Shown here in pieces: positions 8,449-16,646 of a stretch of DNA of 32,594 bases. The notes below the pieces were generated by a model that did no database searches, was not told the origin of the DNA, and saw nothing but the letters and a program-made list of their open reading frames with translations. Made by a program: the position numbers and the translations under genes. Numbering within the stretch: position 1 is the first letter of the stretch; each line of letters opens with the position of its first letter. Source of the stretch: Pirellulales bacterium (GTDB lineage Bacteria > Planctomycetota > Planctomycetia > Pirellulales > UBA1268); NCBI GenBank assembly GCA_016779265.1, contig JADHNY010000037.1, positions 1-32,594 on the forward strand, written 5' to 3'.

Positions 8449-11400
8449 AGAGAGTGAGCGACGGCATGGGAACGAGAGCTTTTTCAACACTCGCGGCGGT
8501 AGGGGCGGCCGTGCTCTGCGGAGCCGTGATGGTGCCACTCGAGGCGTCCGATGCCGAGTCGGCTGCTGTCGGTCTGGTCGCCCGCTACTGCCACGAGTGT
8601 CATGCCGGAGACACGCTTGAAGGAGATGTTGATCTCAGCTCTGTAGGATCGCTCGCCGGGATGCGTCAGACGATCCGGCACTGGCAGCGAGCTGCGGAGG
8701 TGATCGCCGACGGGCAGATGCCACCGCAGGAGGTCGCTCAGCCGACAGAAGCGGAACGTGCGGTGATCGCGGGCTGGCTCGGCAACTTCCTGAAGGCAGA
8801 GGCGCAGGCACACGCCGGCGATCCAGGTCGCGTGGTACTTCGCCGGCTCAACAACGCTGAGTACACCTACACGGTTCGAGAACTCACCGGTGTGGACTCG
8901 CTCGATCCGGCCCGGGAGTTTCCGGCTGAAGGCGGGGCGGGCGAGGGCTTTACCAACACGGGGCAGTCGCTGGTGATGTCGCCGTCGATGGTGGTCAAGT
9001 ATCTCGATGCTGCCAAAGAGATCGCGAAGCACCTTGTGCTGCTGCCGGATGGGCTGAGGTTTTCCGCAGGTCAGTCACGCCGCGACTTTACGGACGAACT
9101 CCTGCAAGAGGTTCGCGGCTTCTACCGTCGATACACCCAGACGCTCTCAGCAGAGGAGGCTGGATCGCAGATCACCGTGGAGCAGGGCATCACGCTCGAC
9201 ATGGGACGGGAAGGATTTCTGCCGCTGAGGGCCTCGTTGGAGGCGCTCGAACAGCTCGCAGGTCAGCCGGCGGACGCCGCGGAGCTCACTCGGTTGGCAG
9301 CCGATCGCGGCCTCTCGGCGAAGTACCTCGCGAGCCTCAGTGACCTGCTCGGGCCGCGGGGAGGGGGGCAGCTGTCGGCTCGTTCTGCAACGGGCTCTCT
9401 ACTGCTCGATCGGCTTCGCAGCCTGTGGCAGCAGCAGCCAGTCGTGCCTGTGCCGATCCTCGTCGCTGAGATACAGAGCTGGCAGCGAGTGCTCTGGCGG
9501 TTCAATAAGGTGGGCCAGATTGGGCGGCATCTGGGACGTGAAGACGGCCCTGCTTCCTGGATGGAAGCGGTTTCGCCACTGGCGAGTCGCCGCGAGTATC
9601 GTGTGCCTATGCCGGCTGCCGATGCTGACGGAATGGTCACGCTGCATCTCGCCGCGAGTCCGGCTGGGGACGGAGCGACGGATGACCTGGTGCTCTTTGA
9701 GCGGCCGAGACTGGTGTCTGCAGGCCGGGGCGATCTCCCGCTGACAGCAGTGGAAGATCTGGCGGCCGCGGTAGGGGGCTGGCAAGCGATGCTTGCGGAG
9801 CAAACGGTGGGCTGCCTGGAGGCAGCGAGTGAACTGCTCGAACAGACGCGTGCCGGAACCGCTGTGGCCGTGCAGGTCGACGTTGCAGCCCTTGCGGAGA
9901 CGCACCGGGTCGATCCGCTGATTCTGAAGGGTTGGCTGGCGACGCTCGGCATTGAGACAGATGCAGCGGTGAGCCTTGGTGAACCGATTGCAGGTCGCGC
10001 CGAAGGCACCGCCGGCTGGCCGTTTATCACTGGCTGGACTGGCGCCGATGCTCTCTCAGTGCTTGCCAACTCATCCGATCAGGAAGTGCAGATTCCTGGC
10101 ACGATGCGGCCGCATTCGGTGGGAGTGCATCCCGCTCCCAACCGACGCGTCTTGGTTTCGTGGGTGAGTCCTGCGGCCTTGGATGTGCAGATCAGCGGCA
10201 GCGTGCAGCGAGCCCATATCGGCTGTGGCAATGGCGTGAGCTGGAGTGTGCAGGTACGACGCCGTGGCACCCGGCAGGTGGTGGCTGAGGGTGTGGCCGA
10301 TGCCGTCGAGGCAAAACCGTTTGTTGCCACAGATGCCCTTCGGCTGCAGGCCGGAGATGCGATCTGCCTCGTGATCGATCCTCGCGACGGCAACCACTCC
10401 TGCGACATGACGGCGATTGCCCTCACGGTGACGGCGGGCGGGGAAACGTGGGATCTGGCGGAGGACTGCTCCCCAGAGATCCTCACAGGGAATCCGCATC
10501 CGGATGCTGCGGGCCGAGCCGCGGTCTGGCATTTCACCAGCGAACCCACCGCGGGTGATACCCAGCCTGTGATTCCAGCCGGTTCGTTGGCGGCCCGCTG
10601 GTTGTCAGCTCGATCGGTAGACGAACGAACGACACTCGCCGCAGCACTGGCGTCATTGCTGAAGTCTGCAGCGGTCGAGCAGCCAGCGGACTCGCCTGAC
10701 GGTCAGCTACGGGCACTGCTCCTGGCACCGAGCGGACCGGTACTGGCGGAGTCGATGGCGGCCTGGCTGGCGAATCGTGACACGCTCTCAGCCGAGGCGG
10801 ATCTGCGACTGCAGGCGCCTGAGTGCCGGACGTTCACCATGCCCGCCTCGCTCGTGGCTGGGAGTGAACTCGTGACGGCGGCGATGATTGCTGCCGACGC
10901 TGGCGATGAGGCGAGTGTGCAGGTGTCGGTGGGAGCTGGAGAGTTTCAGCCTGATGTTCTGCTGCGGCCAGAGTTGCCTCTGCTGGCTCGCGAAGGGACC
11001 GCAGGCTGGCAGCGGATCGAACGGTCGTTCGAAGGGTTTCGCGACCTCTTCCCGCAGGCCCTGTGCTATGTCCGGATCGTGCCCGTGGACGAGGTCGTCA
11101 CGCTGAATGTGCTCTACCGAGAAGATGACCAGCTGCGACGCCTGATGCTGACAGAGCACGAGTGTGCAGAGCTCGACCGGCTCTGGGATCAGCTGCTGTT
11201 TGTCAGCGCGGAGCCGCTCAAACTGGCCGCATCACTTGAGCAGATCACAGAGTTTGCGACACAGGACAGGCCAGACCTGGCGATTCCCTTTCGGCAGATG
11301 AAGCCGGCGGTCGATGCGCGAGCGGAGGCATACCGCAGCCGACTGATGGCCTGTCAGCCGCTTCAGCTAGAGGCTCTGGTGTCGCTGGCAGCAGAGGCGT

Positions 11401-12626
11401 TTCGGCGGCCACTTCAGACGAGCGAAGCGGATGACCTGCGGGCGCTGCATGCCATGCTTTTGGGTGAGGGCCTCTCGCATGAGGAGGCGATGGCGATGCT
11501 CGTCGCCCGCGTTCTCGTCTCGCCCGACTTTCTCTACAAGCTTGAGGTGCCACCGGCGGGTGAGGCAGCCCACGAAGTCTCCGGGTTTGAGCTGGCAACG
11601 CGGCTGAGCTACTTCCTGTGGTCGTCTCCGCCAGATCCGCAGCTGCTGGCGCTGGCCGCCGACGGAACGCTCAGTGACGATGCTGTGCTTGCAGCAGAGA
11701 CGCAGCGAATGCTCGCTGACGCCAAGACGCGACGCCTGGCGGTGGAGTTCGGCACGCACTGGCTCCATGTTTCCGGGTTTGCCCGTGATGCGGAGAAGAA
11801 TGAAGACCTGTTTCCCGAGTTTGCTGGGCTCCGTGCTGCGATGGAGGAAGAGACGGTCCGGTTTCTCACCGATTTCTTCCAGACAGACCAGCCACTCACG
11901 GCGTTGCTCAGTGCCGACCACACTTTTCTCAATGCAGCACTTGCCACGCACTATGGCATCGCTGGCGTTGACGGGGAGGCGTGGAGGCGTGTGGAGGGAG
12001 TGAAGGCCGCTGGTCGCGGCGGCGTCCTGACGCTCGCGTCGACCTTGGCCACGCAGGCGGGGGCCTCACGAACGAGCCCGATTCTGCGAGGCAACTGGCT
12101 CTACGAGACGATCCTTGGAGAGAAGCTGCCAAAGCCCCCCAAGGATGTGCCGCAGTTGGCGGAAACGGTGCCGGTCGGGCTCACGGAGCGTCAGCTGATT
12201 GAGCTTCATTCAGAGAACGCGTCCTGTGCTCGCTGTCACAAGAAGATTGACCCACTCGGCTTTGCCTTGGAAGAGTTTGATGCCGTGGGGCGGTTTCGCT
12301 CGGCGGATGCCGCTGGTCAGCCGATCGATGCGAGCACGACCTTGCCAGACGGCACCTCGCTGGTCGGCGTCGAAGGACTGCGGTCCTGGCTGCTGACGAG
12401 TCAGCGGGAGGCGTTTCTTAGGCAGTTCGCTCGTAAACTGCTCGGCTATGCACTCGGCCGAGCGGTGCAGCTCTCTGATGAGCCGCTGCTGGATGCCATC
12501 GTTGTGGAGGTTGAGGAGCACGACGCCCACATCGGACGGGTGATCGAGATGATCGTTCTCAGTCCGCAGTTTCGAATGATTCGAGGCCGCGAGTATCACG
12601 ATCCACTCGCCATGGATCAGCAGTAG
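8445..12626 (+). CDS. PSD3-type cytochrome protein: PSCyt3-like + DUF1587/1595/1592/1588/1585
   Basis: A very large secreted protein (1393 residues). A hydrophobic leader ends near residue 34. A cytochrome-type motif CHECH is at 49-53, followed by GDTLEGDVDLSS and GQMPP. DUF1587 is at about 130-195 (LRRLNNAEYTYTVRELTGVD, FPAEGGAGEGFTNTG). A long middle part (about 200-960) holds a beta module with VGVHPAPNRRVLVSW, SGSVQRAHIG and AGDAICLVIDPRDGNHSCD, also present in the PSD1 gene at 3931. Then come DUF1595 (about 970-1037, AEAFRRPL), DUF1592 (about 1045-1170, TRLSYFLWSSPPD), DUF1588 (about 1188-1285, SRTSPILRGNWL, CARCH 1261-1265, KIDPLGFALEEFDAVG) and DUF1585 (about 1305-1385, KLLGYALGRAV). 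ATG 8445 overlaps the DUF1501 stop (ATGA) and has GAGG 7 nt upstream. The DUF1552 gene follows after 45 nt, the usual partner of this type. Confidence 0.92.
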   Translation: MKRVSDGMGTRAFSTLAAVGAAVLCGAVMVPLEASDAESAAVGLVARYCHECHAGDTLEGDVDLSSVGSLAGMRQTIRHWQRAAEVIADGQMPPQEVAQPTEAERAVIAGWLGNFLKAEAQAHAGDPGRVVLRRLNNAEYTYTVRELTGVDSLDPAREFPAEGGAGEGFTNTGQSLVMSPSMVVKYLDAAKEIAKHLVLLPDGLRFSAGQSRRDFTDELLQEVRGFYRRYTQTLSAEEAGSQITVEQGITLDMGREGFLPLRASLEALEQLAGQPADAAELTRLAADRGLSAKYLASLSDLLGPRGGGQLSARSATGSLLLDRLRSLWQQQPVVPVPILVAEIQSWQRVLWRFNKVGQIGRHLGREDGPASWMEAVSPLASRREYRVPMPAADADGMVTLHLAASPAGDGATDDLVLFERPRLVSAGRGDLPLTAVEDLAAAVGGWQAMLAEQTVGCLEAASELLEQTRAGTAVAVQVDVAALAETHRVDPLILKGWLATLGIETDAAVSLGEPIAGRAEGTAGWPFITGWTGADALSVLANSSDQEVQIPGTMRPHSVGVHPAPNRRVLVSWVSPAALDVQISGSVQRAHIGCGNGVSWSVQVRRRGTRQVVAEGVADAVEAKPFVATDALRLQAGDAICLVIDPRDGNHSCDMTAIALTVTAGGETWDLAEDCSPEILTGNPHPDAAGRAAVWHFTSEPTAGDTQPVIPAGSLAARWLSARSVDERTTLAAALASLLKSAAVEQPADSPDGQLRALLLAPSGPVLAESMAAWLANRDTLSAEADLRLQAPECRTFTMPASLVAGSELVTAAMIAADAGDEASVQVSVGAGEFQPDVLLRPELPLLAREGTAGWQRIERSFEGFRDLFPQALCYVRIVPVDEVVTLNVLYREDDQLRRLMLTEHECAELDRLWDQLLFVSAEPLKLAASLEQITEFATQDRPDLAIPFRQMKPAVDARAEAYRSRLMACQPLQLEALVSLAAEAFRRPLQTSEADDLRALHAMLLGEGLSHEEAMAMLVARVLVSPDFLYKLEVPPAGEAAHEVSGFELATRLSYFLWSSPPDPQLLALAADGTLSDDAVLAAETQRMLADAKTRRLAVEFGTHWLHVSGFARDAEKNEDLFPEFAGLRAAMEEETVRFLTDFFQTDQPLTALLSADHTFLNAALATHYGIAGVDGEAWRRVEGVKAAGRGGVLTLASTLATQAGASRTSPILRGNWLYETILGEKLPKPPKDVPQLAETVPVGLTERQLIELHSENASCARCHKKIDPLGFALEEFDAVGRFRSADAAGQPIDASTTLPDGTSLVGVEGLRSWLLTSQREAFLRQFARKLLGYALGRAVQLSDEPLLDAIVVEVEEHDAHIGRVIEMIVLSPQFRMIRGREYHDPLAMDQQ

Positions 12627-12646
12627 CCGTAAATCGTTTTCGTTCC

Positions 12647-12659
12647 GGAGAAGTTCTCC
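12647..12659 (+). other. Short inverted repeat GGAGAAGTTCTCC before the DUF1552 gene
   Basis: A perfect 6-bp inverted repeat around one G in the 45-bp gap between the PSD3-type and DUF1552 genes. The actual ribosome-binding site (GGAG, 12662-12665) lies just downstream. It could be a small hairpin affecting initiation; there is no T-tract, so it is not a terminator. Confidence 0.3.
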
Positions 12660-12671
12660 CTGGAGTTTGAT

Positions 12672-14027
12672 ATGAGCATGAAGCCCTTCTCGTCGACGTC
12701 GGCTCGTGGATGTTCTCGCCGCGCCATCCTCCGAGGTCTTGGTGTGTCGATGACACTGCCGTGGCTGGAGTCGTTTCGGCCTCGGCTCGTCGCGGCTGCT
12801 GAAGAGGCCGTGAGCGGCCCCCCTCAGCGGCTGGCTGTGCTCTTCGCAGGTAACGGCTTTCACTCACAGGAGTGGTGGGCTGAGGGGAGCGGTGCCGAGA
12901 TGAAACTCGGCCGGGTGCTTCAGCCGTTGGCCGATTTCCGTGAGCAGTTCCTGTTGGTGAAGGGCCTGTTTCACGAGGAAGCGCGGAAGGGAAACATTCA
13001 CAGCTCGCAGACGGGCAACCTGCTCTCCGGTGCGCCGCTGGCGAGTGGTGGTGAGATCCGCTCAGGAACCAGTTTTGATCAGGTGATCGCCCAGTCACAC
13101 CGACGTGCGACCAAAGTGCCAAGCCTTGTGCTGGGGTGTGAGCGGGCCAATCCGTCGGTGCACAAGAACTATTCGATGCTCTACAGCTCGCACATCTCGT
13201 GGAGCTCACCGACCACGCCCACGCCGTTAGAACTCTATCCCGCGCTGGCGTTCGATCGGCTCTTCAAGGATGACGTGGAGCGTGGGGATGCGAGTGTGCT
13301 CGATGCGGTGATCGAGGATGCCGCAGATCTGCGGCGTCGCATCAGCCCGGCGGATCGTCGCAAACTCGATGAGTATCTTGATAGCGTTCGCGATGTGGAG
13401 TCACGCATCGAGGGGGCAGGCCAGCGGGGTGAGCTGCAGGGATGGCGGCCGCCACTGGCAGCTCCCGATCGGCCGCGACCGCCTGATGGAATCCCCCAGG
13501 ATATCGCCGAACATATGCGGCTGATGTGCGACATCCTCGTGCTCGCGTTTCAGACCGACACCTCCCGAGTGGTCACGCTGAAACTCAACAACGATCACTC
13601 CGCCCTGCGGTTCCCAAACCTGACACGCGTCGACAACCCCACGCAGGGTATCGACTACATGATCCATCATCTGCTTTCGCATTCCGATGGCGAGGACTGG
13701 CTGAAGGTCAATCAGTTCTTCGTCGAGCAGATGGCCTATCTTGCTCGGCGACTGCGGGAGACGCAGGAAGGGGAGGGCTCGGTGCTCGACAACACGGTGA
13801 TCATGCTCTGCTCGAGCATGATGGCTGGAGCCCGCCACGATAACGATCAGCTCCCGGTGGCTCTGCTGGGCGGGGGCGGTGGGCGTTTGGCTGGCGGACA
13901 GGTGCTCGACTACTCAGCCTCGGAGCAGCGGCAGATGTGCCGGCTGTTTCTGTCTTTGATGGATGTGATGGGTGTTCAGCGGGATTCTTTTGGCGACGCG
14001 AATGCTCCGTTGACGGAGATCGCGTGA
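12672..14027 (+). CDS. DUF1552 (HXXSHH-type) protein, Tat-exported
   Basis: A 451-residue DUF1552 protein. Residues 14-32 (CSRRAILRGLGVSMTLPWL) form a twin-arginine leader. Family features include RLAVLFAGNGFH, the FLLVKGLFH segment, a Cys (C156) in LVLGCERANP, and the LDEYLDSVRDVESRI helix. The family is named for an HXXSHH motif; here the corresponding site reads HLLSHS (333-338), so the last His is replaced by Ser. ATG 12672 has GGAG 6 nt upstream. It follows the PSD3-type gene, its normal genomic partner. The reaction is not known for the family. Ser/Thr/Asn-rich segments such as HNDQLPVALLGGGGG are typical C-terminal elements. A promoter or attenuating structure may lie in the 114-bp gap that follows. 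Confidence 0.9.
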   Translation: MSMKPFSSTSARGCSRRAILRGLGVSMTLPWLESFRPRLVAAAEEAVSGPPQRLAVLFAGNGFHSQEWWAEGSGAEMKLGRVLQPLADFREQFLLVKGLFHEEARKGNIHSSQTGNLLSGAPLASGGEIRSGTSFDQVIAQSHRRATKVPSLVLGCERANPSVHKNYSMLYSSHISWSSPTTPTPLELYPALAFDRLFKDDVERGDASVLDAVIEDAADLRRRISPADRRKLDEYLDSVRDVESRIEGAGQRGELQGWRPPLAAPDRPRPPDGIPQDIAEHMRLMCDILVLAFQTDTSRVVTLKLNNDHSALRFPNLTRVDNPTQGIDYMIHHLLSHSDGEDWLKVNQFFVEQMAYLARRLRETQEGEGSVLDNTVIMLCSSMMAGARHDNDQLPVALLGGGGGRLAGGQVLDYSASEQRQMCRLFLSLMDVMGVQRDSFGDANAPLTEIA

Positions 14028-14107
14028 GCTGCTGACGGGTTTCCGTCATTGTTTGATTGTCTGTTAGGATTTTGTGTTCGGGGAAACATACTCGACCGTG
14101 CATCGAA

Positions 14108-14121
14108 GGCCCGTTCGGGCC
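14108..14121 (+). other. GC hairpin in the 5' leader of the DUF1549/Big gene
   Basis: GGCCCG TT CGGGCC forms a perfect inverted repeat 8 bp before the AGGAGG of the next gene, in the 114-bp gap after DUF1552. There is no T-run after it, so it is more likely a leader or mRNA-processing hairpin than a terminator. It marks the most likely division of the cluster into two transcription or expression units. Confidence 0.35.
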
Positions 14122-14128
14122 ACCATCC

Positions 14129-14134
14129 AGGAGG
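14129..14134 (+). promoter_or_regulatory. Strong ribosome-binding site AGGAGG deciding start at 14142
   Basis: AGGAGG with a 7-nt spacer to ATG 14142. It rules out the longer frame beginning at 14049, whose first 31 residues would precede a complete signal peptide. Confidence 0.75.
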
Positions 14135-14141
14135 AGCAGCG

Positions 14142-16634
14142 ATGCGGATGTGTTTGTCGTTTCTGATGGCGGGGCTCGCAGTTGCGATCGGCTCGTGGTC
14201 GCAGTGCGCTGCAGAGGATGTGCCACAGGCAACCGTTGCGATTGAGGTCTCAACAGGTCAGCCAGAGCCTGGGCCGATGCGGCTGGTGGGAAGCCGTGAT
14301 CGCCGACAGCTGATCGCCACCGGTGTCGCTGTTGGGGCGGATGCCGTCGATATGACAGGGCTCGTCTCCTGGCGTGTCGAGCCTGCAACGCTCGCTACCG
14401 TGGAGCCAGGCGGCATGCTGGTGCCGCTCGCTGATGGCGAAGGGCAGGTGATTGCACAGGTTGACGGAGCTGCTGAGGTGGCAGTGCCGTTGGTCGTCGA
14501 ACGCATCGGAAACGATCCGCCGATCGACTTCATCAGTCAGATCGTGCCCGTGTTCACCAAGTACGGATGCAACGGAGGTGGGTGTCATGGGAAGAGCGGT
14601 GGCCAGAATGGCTTCCGGCTTTCGCTGCTCGGTTTTGAGCCGGCTGAGGATCATGAGCATCTCGTGAAAGAGGCGCGTGGCCGGCGGATTTCGTTGGTGG
14701 CGCCTGAGACGAGTCTGCTGCTCTCCAAGGCGTCTGCTGAGGTGCCCCACGGTGGCGGGAAGCTGATTGATGTTGGCTCACCCTCGTATCAGCTCCTTAC
14801 CGAATGGATCCGCGAAGGCGCTCGGCCGAGTGGCGCTGAACCACCACGCGTGTCGAAGATCGAAGTGTTTCCCACCGAACGCACGCTCCATGCAGGACAA
14901 CGGCAGCAACTGCGGGTGATGGCGTTCTTCGATGATGGCCGGATTGAGGATGTGACGCGGATGGCCCAGTACGAGGTCAACGCGCCAGATCTTGCCGAGG
15001 TTGCTGTGGATGGACTGGTGACGGCGACCGATCCAGGGGATGGGCCTGCTCGTTGCGGGACGGTGGCGGTGATGGTCCGGTACCAGAGTCAGGTGGGCGT
15101 GTTCCGCGGCACCACTCCACTCGACACACCACCAGATCTCGTCCCCACAACCGAGAGCTTCGCCAAGAACTTTGTTGATGAAAAAGTGCTTGCGCACCTC
15201 CGCAAGCTGGGCCTTCCCCCGTCGCCCGTCTGTGACGACGCCACCTTCCTCCGCCGGGTGACGATTGATATCGCGGGTCGACTGCCCACGCCAGAGGAAG
15301 CGGAAGCCTTTTTTGCCGATGGTGAAGCCAACAAGCGCGAGCGACTGGTGGACCGACTGCTTTCGTCGGAAGACTACGCCCACAACTTTGCGACCAAGTG
15401 GTCTGCGATTCTTCGCAACAAGCGAGCAAACAGCGAGCTTCATCGCCATGGCAGCTATGCCTTCTACGACTGGATCCGAGAGGGCATCGCCGAGAACAAG
15501 CCCTACAGCGAGTTTGTGCGTGACATCATCACGGCGACTGGCGAGGCAAGTGCAAATCCTGCGGTGATCTGGTATCGGCAGGTATCGGACATCAACCAGC
15601 AGGTTGAGGATGCCTCGCAGCTGTTTCTCGGGCAGCGGCTGCAGTGTGCTCGTTGCCATCATCATCCCTTTGAGAAGTGGGGCACCGACGACTACTTCGA
15701 GCTTGCCGCGTTCTTCTCGCGGGTCGGTAAGAAGAAGGGGCTCCAGCCGGGAGAAGACCGGCTATTCCACAATCGTGGTGTGGCCTCGGCGAATGGCCCC
15801 AAGGGCAACCACAAGGCGGCTGTGCTCGGGGAAGAGCCTGGCGAGATGCCGATCGACACCGATCCGCGGCAGCAGCTGGCGGACTGGATGGTGGCTGTCG
15901 ACAATCCGTTCTTCTCACGTTCGCTGGTCAACCGTTACTGGAAGCATTTCTTTTCCGTTGGGCTCGTGGAGCCAGAAGATGACATGCGGGTCACCAATCC
16001 GGCGACCAATCCAGAACTGCTCGATGCTCTGGCGACCGCTTTTGCAGAGCAGGGCTACGACATGAAGTGGCTCATTCGCACCATCTGCGAGTCCACGACC
16101 TATCAGCTCTCAGCTGTGCCAAATGAATACAACGGCCAGGATCGGCAGAGCTATTCCCGGTTCTTCGCTCGGCGACTGCCGGCAGAGATTGCCCTGGATG
16201 CGATTGATGAGCTGACGCTGAGTCAGACGAGTTTCGCGGGGATGCTGCCGGGAACCCGTGCGGTCGAGCTGCCCGACCCCAACTTCGATAACTACTTCCT
16301 CACCGTGTTTGGTAGGCCGAACGCTGACAGCGCGTGTGAGTGCGAACGGGGATCGGAGGCCAACCTGGCCCAAAGCCTGCATCTGATCAACTCTGCGGAC
16401 ATTCTTGGCAAGCTCTCGGGAGGACGGGCAACGTCGCTCTCGACAGACACCGAGACCACACCTGCGGAAAAGGTGGACCAGCTTTACATGGTCGCCTTGT
16501 CGCGACATGCGACGACCGAGGAGGTCGCCGAGATCGAGGCCTATGTTGCCGAGCGAGCTGACCGCTCGAAGGAAGCGTGGGAAGACGTCGTCTGGTCACT
16601 CCTCAACACCAAAGAGTTTCTCTTCAATCATTGA
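14142..16634 (+). CDS. DUF1549/DUF1553 protein with Big_2-like domains and CX4CH motif
   Basis: An 830-residue secreted protein. Residues 1-24 are a Sec signal peptide. Two Ig-like (Big_2-type) segments flank the cytochrome-like region: one before it (VSWRVEPATLATVEPGG...LADGEGQVIA) and one after it (about 235-320; VFPTERTLHAGQRQQLRVMAFFDDG). Between them lies CNGGGCH (143-149), which is CX4CH, followed by GKSGGQNGFRLSLLGF, as is usual for this subgroup. DUF1549 follows (FLRRVTIDIAGRLPTPEEAEAF) with CARCH at 502-506 and HHPFEKWGTDDY. DUF1553 is C-terminal (SLVNRYWKHFFSVGLVEPEDDMR; TTYQLS). This differs from the PSD1 proteins upstream in lacking the PSCyt1-type CxxCH. The next gene starts 12 nt after the stop. 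Function unknown; the DUF1549-Big type often sits with PPC-domain and WD40-cytochrome genes in planctomycetes. Confidence 0.9.
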   Translation: MRMCLSFLMAGLAVAIGSWSQCAAEDVPQATVAIEVSTGQPEPGPMRLVGSRDRRQLIATGVAVGADAVDMTGLVSWRVEPATLATVEPGGMLVPLADGEGQVIAQVDGAAEVAVPLVVERIGNDPPIDFISQIVPVFTKYGCNGGGCHGKSGGQNGFRLSLLGFEPAEDHEHLVKEARGRRISLVAPETSLLLSKASAEVPHGGGKLIDVGSPSYQLLTEWIREGARPSGAEPPRVSKIEVFPTERTLHAGQRQQLRVMAFFDDGRIEDVTRMAQYEVNAPDLAEVAVDGLVTATDPGDGPARCGTVAVMVRYQSQVGVFRGTTPLDTPPDLVPTTESFAKNFVDEKVLAHLRKLGLPPSPVCDDATFLRRVTIDIAGRLPTPEEAEAFFADGEANKRERLVDRLLSSEDYAHNFATKWSAILRNKRANSELHRHGSYAFYDWIREGIAENKPYSEFVRDIITATGEASANPAVIWYRQVSDINQQVEDASQLFLGQRLQCARCHHHPFEKWGTDDYFELAAFFSRVGKKKGLQPGEDRLFHNRGVASANGPKGNHKAAVLGEEPGEMPIDTDPRQQLADWMVAVDNPFFSRSLVNRYWKHFFSVGLVEPEDDMRVTNPATNPELLDALATAFAEQGYDMKWLIRTICESTTYQLSAVPNEYNGQDRQSYSRFFARRLPAEIALDAIDELTLSQTSFAGMLPGTRAVELPDPNFDNYFLTVFGRPNADSACECERGSEANLAQSLHLINSADILGKLSGGRATSLSTDTETTPAEKVDQLYMVALSRHATTEEVAEIEAYVAERADRSKEAWEDVVWSLLNTKEFLFNH

Positions 16635-16646
16635 TGGAGTCCCTGC

